A stretch of DNA of 17,575 bases, from the NCBI GenBank assembly GCA_946623205.1, contig CAMOQV010000019.1:1-17575 (forward strand). Reading direction: 5' to 3'. Origin of the DNA: an uncultured Clostridia bacterium (GTDB lineage Bacteria; Bacillota; Clostridia; Christensenellales; UBA3700). Below are positions 1 through 7,656 of the stretch, one piece after another; within the stretch, counting starts at the first letter, position 1, and each line of letters begins with the position of its first letter. The notes under the pieces are model-generated. The model was not told the DNA's origin, made no database searches, and saw only the letters and a program-made list of their open reading frames with translations. Made by a program: the position numbers and the translations under genes.

Positions 1-29
1 ATAAAGTAATAAATCAAAGTGAGGCAAAT

Positions 30-317
30 ATGGTAGATATTCGTTCAGAATCAATAGACAGATTATTCGAAACAATACTAAAGCTAGATAACGTTGATGA
101 ATGTTATAAATTCTTTGAAGATCTTTGCACAATTAAAGAAATTCAAGATATGTCACAAAGACTTGATGCAGCAATTTTGTTGGATAGTGGAGAGAATTAT
201 CAAAATGTTTCTAAGAAGATTGGTATTTCTTCTGCAACTATTTCACGTGTTTCAAAGTGTTTAAATTATTCAAATGGATATAAACTTGCACTTCAAAAGA
301 TTAAGGAGGGCAAATAA
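30..317 (+). CDS. yerC: TrpR-like YerC/YecD family transcriptional regulator
   Basis: A 95-residue all-helical protein of the Trp-repressor superfamily (YerC/YecD type). The N-terminal part (about 5-50, with SIDRLFETILKL and EIQDMSQRLDAA) matches the dimerisation helices of the family. Residues about 56-78 (NYQNVSKKIGISSATISRVS) form the helix-turn-helix. The length is normal for the family. The ATG follows a GAGG at 21-24. The stop overlaps the hisZ start by one base (TAATG), so it is translationally coupled to the histidine genes. YerC proteins commonly sit in front of hisZ in Clostridia, and from memory this family has been proposed as a histidine regulator (HisR). Autoregulation of this operon is therefore a sensible inference, but any operator lies upstream of the window. 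The ligand is unknown. Confidence 0.9.
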   Translation: MVDIRSESIDRLFETILKLDNVDECYKFFEDLCTIKEIQDMSQRLDAAILLDSGENYQNVSKKIGISSATISRVSKCLNYSNGYKLALQKIKEGK

Positions 318-1255
318 TGTATATCGATGATTCAGTATTAAATAATGACGAAAAGATTATTTTTAATCTTCGTTCTATATATTCAAATGCAGGATATTCT
401 CAATTTAAGATGTCTAAATTTGAAGAATACGATATGTATGTAGCAAACAAAGATTTTTTGATTTCAGATAATATCATTACATTTACAGATACAAATGGTA
501 AATTAATGGCCTTAAAACCAGACGTTACTTTATCTATTATCAAAGGATTTAAAGAAAAAGAAGGCTTTGTTCAAAAGCTATACTACAATGAAAACGTATA
601 TAGAATTTCTAAAGGAACTAATGCATTTAAAGAAATAATGCAAGTAGGTCTTGAATGTATTGGAGATATTAAAGAGGAAGATATTGCTCAAGTATTATTA
701 TTAGCTGCTAAATCTTTAAAGAGCATCTCTAAAAAGGCTGTTTTGGATATTTCAAATGTATCTTTAATTGCAGAAGTATTAGATAAGGTAGATTCTTCTA
801 TCAAAACAGAAATATTAAAGTGCATTGGCGAAAAGAACACATTCGAATTACAAAAAGTTTGCAAAGAGAATAATGTAGATGAAAATACAGCATCTCTTCT
901 AAAATCTTTAGTTTCTTTATATGGAAAGCCATCAAAGGTTATTCCTCAATTAAAGGAATTATTCACATCAGATAATGCAAAGCAAGCAATTGCACAATTT
1001 GAAAGCATTGCTTTGTTGTTTGAAAAAGAAAACTTAGGAGATATGTTAAATATTGATTTTTCAGTTGTTAATACTATTAAGTATTATAACGGTATCGTAT
1101 TTAAAGGATTTATCGAATCTGTTCCAAATGGAGTTTTATCTGGTGGTCAATATGATAAGCTTCTTCAAAAATTAGGAAAGAAGGCAAAAGCAATCGGGTT
1201 TGCTGTATATCTAGATCAACTAGAAGATATTGATGTTATAGGAGGTAACAACTAA
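317..1255 (+). CDS. hisZ: ATP phosphoribosyltransferase regulatory subunit HisZ
   Basis: A catalytically inactive paralogue of histidyl-tRNA synthetase that binds short-form HisG and gives it activity and feedback control by histidine. Class II synthetase landmarks are visible: motif 2-like ALKPDVT (65-71), LYYNENVYR (88-96), QVGLECIG (109-116), the YYNGIVF histidine-site segment (256-262) and GGQYD (276-280) leading to KAIGFAV. It has 312 residues, shorter than the roughly 390 of many HisZ proteins, and ends just after motif 3. It therefore has no anticodon-binding domain, which separates it from HisRS. A strong AAGGAGG (303-309) precedes the ATG. The stop overlaps the hisG start by one base, as expected for partners of one complex. 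Confidence 0.93.
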   Translation: MYIDDSVLNNDEKIIFNLRSIYSNAGYSQFKMSKFEEYDMYVANKDFLISDNIITFTDTNGKLMALKPDVTLSIIKGFKEKEGFVQKLYYNENVYRISKGTNAFKEIMQVGLECIGDIKEEDIAQVLLLAAKSLKSISKKAVLDISNVSLIAEVLDKVDSSIKTEILKCIGEKNTFELQKVCKENNVDENTASLLKSLVSLYGKPSKVIPQLKELFTSDNAKQAIAQFESIALLFEKENLGDMLNIDFSVVNTIKYYNGIVFKGFIESVPNGVLSGGQYDKLLQKLGKKAKAIGFAVYLDQLEDIDVIGGNN

Positions 1256-1893
1256 TGGAATTTTTAAATGTTGCCTTACCAAAGGGAAGACTTGGTGAAA
1301 AAGTATATGCCATGTTTGAAAAAGCTGGCTTTGAATGCCCATCTATTAAAGAGAACAATAGAAAATTAATATTTGAAAACGAAGAAAGAATGGTTAGATA
1401 TTTCTGGGTTAAGCCATCAGATGTAGCTATCTATGTAGAAAGAGGCGCTGCAGATATTGGTGTTGCTGGAAAAGATATTCTTTTAGAATATGAACCAGAT
1501 ATTTATGAACTTTTAGATTTAAATATTGGTAAATGTAGAATGGCAGTTGCTGCTCCAAAAGGATTTAAAGATAACAAGAAAAAGACACTAAAGGTTGCAA
1601 CAAAATTTTCAAATATAGCAAAAGACTACTACACAAAGATGGGTAGAGATATAGATATTATTCACCTAAACGGTTCTATTGAGATTGCTCCAATTTTAGG
1701 ATTATCTGATGTTATTGTAGATATCGTTGAAACAGGAACAACACTAAAAGAGAACAATCTTGAAGTTATTGAAACAATCGTTCCAATTTCAGCAAGATTT
1801 ATCGCAAACAAAACAAGCTTTAAGTTCAAAGGTGAACAAATTGAAAAATTAGTAAATGAATTATCAAATCAAATCGAGGTTGAAAATGATTAA
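1255..1893 (+). CDS. hisG: ATP phosphoribosyltransferase catalytic subunit HisG (short form)
   Basis: Catalyses the first committed step of histidine synthesis, joining ATP and PRPP to give phosphoribosyl-ATP. At 212 residues it is the short form that lacks the C-terminal regulatory domain and needs HisZ, which is encoded immediately upstream. Visible motifs are the N-terminal LPKGRLG (8-14), ERGAADIGVAGKD in the periplasmic-binding-like fold, and the family signature DVIVDIVETGTTL (152-164), which forms the PRPP phosphate loop. The ribosome site is GGAGG at 1241-1245. The 3' end overlaps hisD by 8 bp. Confidence 0.96.
   Translation: MEFLNVALPKGRLGEKVYAMFEKAGFECPSIKENNRKLIFENEERMVRYFWVKPSDVAIYVERGAADIGVAGKDILLEYEPDIYELLDLNIGKCRMAVAAPKGFKDNKKKTLKVATKFSNIAKDYYTKMGRDIDIIHLNGSIEIAPILGLSDVIVDIVETGTTLKENNLEVIETIVPISARFIANKTSFKFKGEQIEKLVNELSNQIEVEND
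1876..1879 (+). promoter_or_regulatory. Ribosome binding site choosing the hisD start
   Basis: GAGG lies 6 nt before the ATG at 1886, inside the end of hisG. An upstream in-frame start at 1856 would add ten residues that match nothing in HisD and has no such site, so 1886 is preferred. Confidence 0.75.
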
Positions 1894-3160
1894 GATATTA
1901 AAATACGGAGAAGTTAAAAACGAAGAAATCTTTTCAAGATGCGAAGGCTTATCTAAAGTAGATACTATCGTTACAGATATTATCAATAATGTTAAAGCAA
2001 ATGGAGATAAAGCACTTTTAGAATATGAAGAGAAGTTCGACAAAGTTAAACTTAATAGTTTAATGGTTACAAAAGAAGAAATTGATGAAGCATTAAAATT
2101 GGTTGATCCAAAGTTTATCAAGGTCTTAGAACTTGCTGCAAATAATATCCGTGAATATCATGAAAAACAATTAAGAAAAGGATTTGAAATTAAAAAAGAA
2201 AATGGAGTAGTTATTGGACAAAAGGTAACACCAATCGAAAAGGCTGGTTTATATGTACCAGGTGGTAAAGCTGCATATCCTTCTACTGTTTTGATGGATT
2301 CTATTCCAGCAAAGATTGCAGGATGTAAAAGTGTAGTTATGGTAACACCTCCAAATAAAGAAGGGAAAATATCTCCAGTTATTTTAGCTGCTGCATATGT
2401 AGCTAAAATCGACAAGATATATAAAGTAGGCGGAGCACAAGCAATTGCTGCTTTAGCATACGGAACAGAATCAATCGAGAAGGTTGATAAAATAGTCGGA
2501 CCAGGTAACGCTTTTGTAGCTGAGGCTAAAAAGCAGGTATATGGCAAAGTATCTATAGATATGATTGCAGGTCCTAGCGAAATACTTGTTGTTTCTGATT
2601 CTAAATCTAATCCAAAATATGTGGCTGCAGATTTACTATCTCAAGCAGAGCATGACCAAATGGCCAGTGCAGTATTAGTTACGGATTCTATGGAACTTGC
2701 GATAAATGTCCAAAAAGAAATTGAGGAACAATTATCAAAGCTAGATAGAGAAGAAATCGCACGCGTATCTATAGATACAAATGGAAAAATTATCGTTGCT
2801 GATGATTTAAAGACAGTTATTGATATTGCAAACGAAATAGCTCCAGAACACTTAGAATTGTGTGTGGATGATCCATTTGAATATCTAGATAAAATTCAAA
2901 ATGCTGGTTCAATCTTCATGGGAAGAAATTGTCCAGAAGCACTAGGCGATTATCTTGCTGGTCCAAATCACACATTACCAACATCTGGTACAGCAAAATT
3001 CTCAAGCCCATTATCTTGTGATGATTTTGTTAAAAAGACTCAATACACATATTACACAAAAGAAGCTTTGGGAAAAGTGAAGGATGATATAGCTTACTTT
3101 GCAACACTTGAAGGATTAACAGGACACGCAAAGAGCGCAACAATTAGATTTGAGGACTAA
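1886..3160 (+). CDS. hisD: Histidinol dehydrogenase HisD
   Basis: Zinc enzyme that oxidises L-histidinol to histidine in two NAD-dependent steps, the last reaction of the pathway. From the ATG at 1886 it has 424 residues, normal for the family. The zinc ligands known from E. coli HisD map to Q253 and H256 (in QAEHD), D355 (in GDYLAGPNH) and H414 (in LTGHAKS). The catalytic Glu-His pair maps to E321-H322 (in APEHLEL). The dehydrogenase signature is clear in VGPGNAFVAEAKK and IDMIAGPSEILVV. The spacing of these residues agrees with the E. coli enzyme, so it should be active. It overlaps hisG by 8 bp and is 1 nt from hisC. Confidence 0.96.
   Translation: MIKILKYGEVKNEEIFSRCEGLSKVDTIVTDIINNVKANGDKALLEYEEKFDKVKLNSLMVTKEEIDEALKLVDPKFIKVLELAANNIREYHEKQLRKGFEIKKENGVVIGQKVTPIEKAGLYVPGGKAAYPSTVLMDSIPAKIAGCKSVVMVTPPNKEGKISPVILAAAYVAKIDKIYKVGGAQAIAALAYGTESIEKVDKIVGPGNAFVAEAKKQVYGKVSIDMIAGPSEILVVSDSKSNPKYVAADLLSQAEHDQMASAVLVTDSMELAINVQKEIEEQLSKLDREEIARVSIDTNGKIIVADDLKTVIDIANEIAPEHLELCVDDPFEYLDKIQNAGSIFMGRNCPEALGDYLAGPNHTLPTSGTAKFSSPLSCDDFVKKTQYTYYTKEALGKVKDDIAYFATLEGLTGHAKSATIRFED
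3152..3156 (+). promoter_or_regulatory. Ribosome binding site choosing the hisC start
   Basis: GAGGA lies 5 nt before the ATG at 3162. The alternative TTG at 3150 overlaps this site itself and would add only four unconserved residues. Confidence 0.7.
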
Positions 3161-3161
3161 T

Positions 3162-4226
3162 ATGAGTAAATTTTTTAGTGAAAAATACAAAGATTTAATT
3201 CCTTATGTTCCAGGCGAGCAACCAAAGGACATGAAGTATGTTAAATTGAATACTAACGAATCTCCATTTGAGCCATCTAAAAAAGCTCAAGAATATGCAT
3301 TATCAGCTGCAAAGCAATTGGAATTATATCCAGATCCAGATTGCACCTTATTAAGAGAGAAGATGGCAGCATTGTATGGCATAGATAAAGATGAGATTGT
3401 TATTGTTAATGGTTCAGATGAAATATTGAATTTTGCATTTATGGCATATTGTGATAATAAAACACCTGCTGCATTTGCAGATATAACATATGGATTCTAT
3501 CCAGTGTTTGCAAAGATAAATAACGTTCCATATGTTGAGATTCCATTAAATGAAAATTTTGAGATAGATATTGATGACTATATTGGAATTAATAAGACAA
3601 TATTTATTGCGAATCCAAATGCGCCAACAGGAATTGCTTTATCTTTAGATAAAATTGAAAAGATCATTGCATCAAATCCAAATAATATTGTAGTTGTTGA
3701 TGAAGCTTATGTAGATTTCGGTGGAGAAAGTGCAGTTAAGTTAATTAATAAATATGATAATCTTTTGGTTACTCAAACATTCTCAAAGTCTCGTTCAATG
3801 GCTGGCGCTAGATTGGGTATGGGCTTTGCTAATAAGAAAATCATTCAAGATATGAATACTATTCGTTATTCTACAAACCCATATAATATCAATCGAATGA
3901 CAATGGCTGCAGGTATTGGTACAATTGAAGACAATAATTATACTATTAATAATTGCAAAACAATTATTGAGAATAGAGAATATACTATACAAGAACTAGC
4001 TAAACTTGGTTTTGAAACATTACCATCAAAAGCAAATTTTGTATTTACAAAGAATAATAAATTCTCTGGAGAATATCTATACAAAAAGCTAAAAGAAAAT
4101 GGTGTACTTGTTAGATATTTCAATAAAGAAAGACTAAATCAATATCTTCGTATTACAATTGGTTCTAAAGAAGAAATGGATATACTAATTAATAAATTAA
4201 TTAAAATCATGGAGGAAGCAAAATGA
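3162..4226 (+). CDS. hisC: Histidinol-phosphate aminotransferase HisC
   Basis: A PLP-dependent fold-type I aminotransferase that converts imidazole acetol phosphate plus glutamate to histidinol phosphate. It has 354 residues, typical for HisC. Visible features are the N-terminal LNTNESPFEPS substrate segment, IFIANPNAPTG (the PLP-ring and pocket Asn), VVDEAYVDF (the Asp that binds the pyridine nitrogen), and QTFSKSRSMAGARLG with the Schiff-base lysine at K209. The C-terminal arginine that binds the carboxylate is in YLRITIGS. The order of motifs and the his context favour HisC over other class I/II aminotransferases. It overlaps hisB by 4 bp (ATGA). Confidence 0.95.
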   Translation: MSKFFSEKYKDLIPYVPGEQPKDMKYVKLNTNESPFEPSKKAQEYALSAAKQLELYPDPDCTLLREKMAALYGIDKDEIVIVNGSDEILNFAFMAYCDNKTPAAFADITYGFYPVFAKINNVPYVEIPLNENFEIDIDDYIGINKTIFIANPNAPTGIALSLDKIEKIIASNPNNIVVVDEAYVDFGGESAVKLINKYDNLLVTQTFSKSRSMAGARLGMGFANKKIIQDMNTIRYSTNPYNINRMTMAAGIGTIEDNNYTINNCKTIIENREYTIQELAKLGFETLPSKANFVFTKNNKFSGEYLYKKLKENGVLVRYFNKERLNQYLRITIGSKEEMDILINKLIKIMEEAK

Positions 4227-4810
4227 GAAACGCAAAAGTTGCAAGAACAACAAAAGAAACAGATATCAAATTAAGCCTTGAGTTAGACGGCAAAGGCGAA
4301 TCAAACATTGATACAGGATGTGGCTTTTTAGATCACATGCTAACACTTCTTGCTAAACATGCGCGTTTTGATTTAGACGTATATTGCAAGGGCGATACAA
4401 ATGTTGACTATCACCACACTGTTGAAGATATCGGAATAGCACTTGGAGAAGCTTTCAATCAAGCTATTGGCGATAAGAAGGGAATTACACGTTATGGTGA
4501 CACAATTCTTCCTATGGATGAAGCTTTAATTATGACAGCTATAGATATCTCTGGAAGAGGCTATTTGGGCTTTGATTTGCCACTTAGAGCTAAAAAGGTT
4601 GGAGATTTCGATACAGAACTTGTTGAAGAATTCTGGCTTGGCTTTGTAAGAAAAGCAAATATGGCATTGCACATCAAAAAACTAGCAGGCACTAATACTC
4701 ACCACATAATTGAAGGTGCATATAAATCAGTTGGCCAATCTTTAAGAAAGGCTGTAAAAATTGACGAAGCATTTAAGGATGAAATTCCATCAACAAAAGG
4801 AGTATTGTAA
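4223..4810 (+). CDS. hisB: Imidazoleglycerol-phosphate dehydratase HisB (monofunctional)
   Basis: Dehydrates imidazole glycerol phosphate to imidazole acetol phosphate at a two-manganese site. At 195 residues it is the dehydratase alone, without the N-terminal HAD phosphatase domain of the enterobacterial fusion. The duplicated metal motifs are present: H38 in LDHML, H46, the H64-H65 pair with E68 (YHHTVED), and the second set H160-H161 with E164 (HHIIEGAYKS). A GGAGG at 4211-4215 precedes the ATG, which overlaps the hisC stop (ATGA). The end overlaps hisH by one base. Confidence 0.96.
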   Translation: MRNAKVARTTKETDIKLSLELDGKGESNIDTGCGFLDHMLTLLAKHARFDLDVYCKGDTNVDYHHTVEDIGIALGEAFNQAIGDKKGITRYGDTILPMDEALIMTAIDISGRGYLGFDLPLRAKKVGDFDTELVEEFWLGFVRKANMALHIKKLAGTNTHHIIEGAYKSVGQSLRKAVKIDEAFKDEIPSTKGVL

Positions 4811-5418
4811 TGATAACTATCATTGATTACGGTGTTGGTAATCTATTTTCTCTAAAGAGTTCATTTGCTGCATTGGGAGCTGAGGTTCAAGTAACATCTG
4901 ATCCTGAGGCAATTTTGAGCGCAACAAAGATAATCTTGCCTGGAGTTGGAGCCTTTGAAGACGCTTCTAATAAATTACACGCAACAGGCCTTGATGAGGT
5001 TTTGAAAAAGTGCGCAGAAAAAGGAACTCCAATTATGGGTATTTGTCTTGGTATGCAAATGCTATTTGATAAAAGCTATGAAAATGGATGCTTTAATGGG
5101 CTTGGATTAATAAAAGGTGAAGTTAGAGCAATTAAGGAAGTAATACCTGCAGATTTAAAGATTCCACAAATTGGTTGGAATGCTTTAGATATCAAAAAGG
5201 AAAGTCCAATTTTCAAATACATTAAAAATGGCGACTATGTTTATTTCGTGCATTCATATTACGCAACTAATTGCGATGAAAGCGTTATAGCAACAACAAA
5301 CTATGGTGCACCTTTAACTGCAGCTGTTCAATATAAGAATGTTTACGGATGTCAATTCCACCCAGAAAAGAGTGGCGATGTTGGACTAAGAATACTTAAG
5401 GCATTTATTGAGGCATAA
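4810..5418 (+). CDS. hisH: Imidazole glycerol phosphate synthase glutaminase subunit HisH
   Basis: Class I glutamine amidotransferase that releases ammonia from glutamine and channels it to HisF. It has 202 residues. The catalytic triad is visible: Cys79 in the nucleophile elbow GICLGMQ, and His184 and Glu186 in QFHPEKSG. The oxyanion-region segment LPGVGAF and the N-terminal IIDYGVGN are typical of HisH. The ribosome site AAGGAG is at 4797-4802. hisA lies between it and its partner hisF, the usual order. Confidence 0.96.
   Translation: MITIIDYGVGNLFSLKSSFAALGAEVQVTSDPEAILSATKIILPGVGAFEDASNKLHATGLDEVLKKCAEKGTPIMGICLGMQMLFDKSYENGCFNGLGLIKGEVRAIKEVIPADLKIPQIGWNALDIKKESPIFKYIKNGDYVYFVHSYYATNCDESVIATTNYGAPLTAAVQYKNVYGCQFHPEKSGDVGLRILKAFIEA
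5410..5413 (+). promoter_or_regulatory. Ribosome binding site choosing the hisA start
   Basis: GAGG lies 6 nt before the ATG at 5420. A TTG at 5408 in the same frame sits across this site and would put four extra residues before the conserved MKIFPAID start, so it is rejected. Confidence 0.7.
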
Positions 5419-5419
5419 G

Positions 5420-6133
5420 ATGAAGATATTTCCTGCAATAGATTTATATGATAAAAAAGCAGTTCGACTATTTAAAGGCGACTATGCTCAAATGACTATA
5501 TATTCTGAAAATCCAATAGAAGTTGCTAAGACTTTCAAATCATTAGGAGCTGAGCAAATTCACCTTGTAGATTTAGAGGGTGCTAAAGATGGAACAACTC
5601 CAAATATTGATGTCATTAAAAACATTAAAAAAGAAACAGGATTGTTCTGCGAAATTGGTGGCGGAATAAGAACAATTGAAACAATTGAAACTTATATAAA
5701 TGCTGGATTAGATAGAGTTATTTTAGGAACTGCAGCCGTTGAAAATGAAGAGCTTTTAAAAGAAGCAATTAAAAGATTTGGCGACAAAATTGCAGTTGGT
5801 GTTGACCTAAAAGATGGATATGTTGCGACTAAAGGTTGGATTGAAAAGTCAAAACTTGAAGCATTCGATTTTTGTCAAAAAATCCAAGACATGGGCGTAA
5901 AAACAATTATTTGTACTGATATTTCTAAAGATGGAGCCATGCAAGGACCAAACATAGAATTGTACAAAAAACTATCTGAAAAGTTCAGCTTTGATATTAT
6001 GGCATCTGGTGGCGTATCTAAAATTGATGATATCAAACGCTTAGCTTCAATAAATTTATATGGAGCAATTGTTGGAAAAGCTTACTATGTAGGCGCAGTT
6101 GATTTAAAAGAAGCAATTGAGGTAAGTAAATGA
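5420..6133 (+). CDS. hisA: ProFAR isomerase HisA
   Basis: A TIM-barrel enzyme that performs the Amadori rearrangement of ProFAR to PRFAR. It has 237 residues. The catalytic aspartates known for the family map to D8 (FPAIDLYD) and D129 (GVDLKDG). The two phosphate-binding glycine motifs are IGGGIRT and MASGGVSKIDD, one from each half-barrel. A direct repeat of nine bases at 5672-5689 encodes part of IRTIETIETYI, within the coding frame. The gene is one base from hisH and overlaps hisF by 4 bp (ATGA). Confidence 0.95.
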   Translation: MKIFPAIDLYDKKAVRLFKGDYAQMTIYSENPIEVAKTFKSLGAEQIHLVDLEGAKDGTTPNIDVIKNIKKETGLFCEIGGGIRTIETIETYINAGLDRVILGTAAVENEELLKEAIKRFGDKIAVGVDLKDGYVATKGWIEKSKLEAFDFCQKIQDMGVKTIICTDISKDGAMQGPNIELYKKLSEKFSFDIMASGGVSKIDDIKRLASINLYGAIVGKAYYVGAVDLKEAIEVSK

Positions 6134-6888
6134 TTACAAAGAGAATTATACCTTGCTTAGATGTTAAAAATGGTAGAGTTGTAAAAGGAGTTAACTTCAA
6201 AAATGTTAACGATGTTTCATCTCCAGTTGAACTTGCTAAGTATTATAGTGAATGTGGAGCTGATGAATTAGTATTTTATGATATTTCTGCATCAGTTGAA
6301 GAAAGATCTCTATTTACAGATATCCTTTGTGAAACAGCAAAGTCAGTATTTATTCCACTAACAGTTGGTGGTGGTATTAATACTGTTAATGATTTTGATA
6401 GAGTATTAAAATGCGGTGCAGATAAGGTATCTGTAAATTCTGGTGCTATTAAAAATCCAAACCTTGTTTATGAGGCTGCAAAACTATATGGTAACCAATG
6501 TGTTGTTATTTCTGCAGACGTTAAAAGAGTTAATGGCGTATTCAAGGTATTTGCAAAAGGCGGAAGAGTAGAAACAGATTTAGAAGCGATTTCTTGGATC
6601 AAAAGATGCGTAGATAATGGAGCTGGAGAAGTAGTTCTAAATTCTATAGATACAGATGGCGTTAAAAAAGGTTTCGATTTAGAAATGCTAGATGCTGTTT
6701 GTAACGCAGTTTCTGTTCCAGTAATTGCATCTGGTGGTGCTGGAAAAATTGAAGATTTTATTGAACTATTCAAAAAACTACCAAAGGTAGATGCTGGTCT
6801 TGCTGCTTCAATATTCCATTTCAAAGAAGTAGAAATTAAAAAACTAAAAGAAGAATTAAGAAAGAACAATATAGAAGTTCGTTTGTGA
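6130..6888 (+). CDS. hisF: Imidazole glycerol phosphate synthase cyclase subunit HisF
   Basis: TIM-barrel partner of HisH. It uses the channelled ammonia to turn PRFAR into imidazole glycerol phosphate and AICAR. It has 252 residues, the standard length. The catalytic aspartates are D11 (IIPCLDVKNGRVVKG) and D130 (ISADVKR). Phosphate-binding motifs are TVGGGI and VIASGGAGKIEDF, and STDGVKKG-like IDTDGVKKGFD is in the usual place. A GAGGTAA (6119-6125 region) precedes the ATG. A 7-nt gap separates it from hisIE. Confidence 0.96.
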   Translation: MITKRIIPCLDVKNGRVVKGVNFKNVNDVSSPVELAKYYSECGADELVFYDISASVEERSLFTDILCETAKSVFIPLTVGGGINTVNDFDRVLKCGADKVSVNSGAIKNPNLVYEAAKLYGNQCVVISADVKRVNGVFKVFAKGGRVETDLEAISWIKRCVDNGAGEVVLNSIDTDGVKKGFDLEMLDAVCNAVSVPVIASGGAGKIEDFIELFKKLPKVDAGLAASIFHFKEVEIKKLKEELRKNNIEVRL

Positions 6889-6895
6889 GGTAATT

Positions 6896-7549
6896 ATGTT
6901 AAATATTGATGAATTAAAATTTGATGAAAAAGGATTAATCCCAGCTATCGTTATTGATGCAAAGTCTAAAAAATTATTGACTTTAGCTTATATGAACAAA
7001 GAGAGTTTAAAGATTTCTATGGAAAAGGGATTGACATGCTTTTGGTCAAGATCTAGACAAGAATTATGGCTAAAGGGAGAAACAAGTGGTAATTACCAAC
7101 ACATCGTTTCAATTACTGCTGATTGTGATAAAGATGCTCTTGAAATCTTAGTAGAAAAAGATGGACCTGCTTGTCACTTAGGCAACGAATCTTGCTTTGC
7201 AGATAATGTTGTTTATCAATCAGAAGATTTGCACGAGTTTTCTTTAGAGGGATTATTAAAGTTGATCGAAGGTAGAAAAATAGAAAAGAAAGAAGGTTCT
7301 TATACAACATATCTATTTGAAAAAGGATTAGATAAGATTCTAAAGAAGGTTGGAGAAGAATCAACAGAAGTTATCGTTGCAGCAAAGAACAATGATAAAG
7401 CAGAAACAATTTATGAAATTTCAGATTTAACATATCACGTTTTAGTTTTGATGATCCAAATGGGCATCTCAATTGAAGATATTCACGATGAACTTGCATC
7501 TCGTCATGTTATTGACCACAAAGTTAAGCAAGAGAAGATGACAAAATAA
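6896..7549 (+). CDS. hisIE: Bifunctional phosphoribosyl-AMP cyclohydrolase / phosphoribosyl-ATP pyrophosphatase HisIE
   Basis: A fusion that performs steps 2 and 3 of histidine synthesis: pyrophosphate removal from PR-ATP, then ring opening of PR-AMP. Residues about 1-112 are the HisI domain. It has CFWSRSRQELWLKGETSGN (48-66), the metal residues D76-C77-D78-D80, and zinc cysteines C93 and C100. Residues about 115-217 are the HisE domain (MazG-like all-alpha NTP pyrophosphatase), with KVGEESTEVIVAAK (151-164, acidic residues E154, E155 and E158) and D177 in EISDLTYH. The total of 217 residues fits the fused form. It is the last gene of the operon, followed after 21 nt by a terminator. Confidence 0.96.
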   Translation: MLNIDELKFDEKGLIPAIVIDAKSKKLLTLAYMNKESLKISMEKGLTCFWSRSRQELWLKGETSGNYQHIVSITADCDKDALEILVEKDGPACHLGNESCFADNVVYQSEDLHEFSLEGLLKLIEGRKIEKKEGSYTTYLFEKGLDKILKKVGEESTEVIVAAKNNDKAETIYEISDLTYHVLVLMIQMGISIEDIHDELASRHVIDHKVKQEKMTK

Positions 7550-7570
7550 TATCGATTTACACGAATTTAG

Positions 7571-7601
7571 GCACGCTCAGTTTTGGGCGTGCTTCTTATT
7601 T
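7571..7601 (+). terminator. Rho-independent terminator of the his operon
   Basis: The arms GCACGCTC and GGGCGTGC can pair over 8 bp (one T-G) around a 6-nt AGTTTT loop, followed by the T-rich tract TTCTTATTT. The hairpin is 21 nt after the hisIE stop. It stands out in GC content from the AT-rich surroundings. Confidence 0.88.
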
Positions 7602-7617
7602 GCGCGCAAAACGCGCA
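7601..7617. repeat. Perfect GC-rich inverted repeat next to the rarA promoter
   Basis: TGCGCG and CGCGCA are perfect inverted arms of 6 bp around CAAAA. The repeat begins at the end of the his terminator T-tract and ends at the base before the predicted -35 hexamer. No T-run follows it on either strand, so it is not an obvious terminator. An operator for the downstream transcription unit is possible, but this is inference. Confidence 0.6.
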
Positions 7618-7647
7618 TTGAAAATATATATATATTTATGATAAGAT
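7618..7647 (+). promoter_or_regulatory. Predicted sigma-A-type promoter for rarA and the downstream genes
   Basis: The -35 TTGAAA (7618-7623) and the -10 TAAGAT (7642-7647) are separated by 18 nt that contain an alternating AT run. The -10 ends only 9 nt before the rarA ATG, so a normal start site 6-8 nt downstream would leave a leader of about 1-3 nt. An alternative -10, TATGAT at 7637-7642, has no well-spaced -35. Confidence 0.6.
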
Positions 7648-7656
7648 ATTTCTAGT

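Noticed and set aside
1..29. Promoter or T-box for the his operon
   Set aside because: Only the ribosome site GAGG (21-24) can be supported in these 29 bases. Any promoter or riboswitch lies upstream of the window.
1856..1885. Longer N terminus for hisD
   Set aside because: The extra ten residues are not conserved in HisD, and the ATG at 1886 has a well-placed GAGG.
2158..2547. 129-codon open frame on the minus strand inside hisD
   Set aside because: Antisense to a conserved gene, with no ribosome site and no recognisable protein. It comes from the codon bias of hisD.
5672..5689. Two tandem copies of a nine-base unit in hisA
   Set aside because: In frame, encoding TIE-TIE in a variable helix. 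It is too short to suggest a functional repeat or phase variation.
6468..6869. 133-codon minus-strand open frame inside hisF
   Set aside because: Fully antisense to hisF. The composition (Ser/Thr/Pro-rich) is typical of a reverse-strand shadow.
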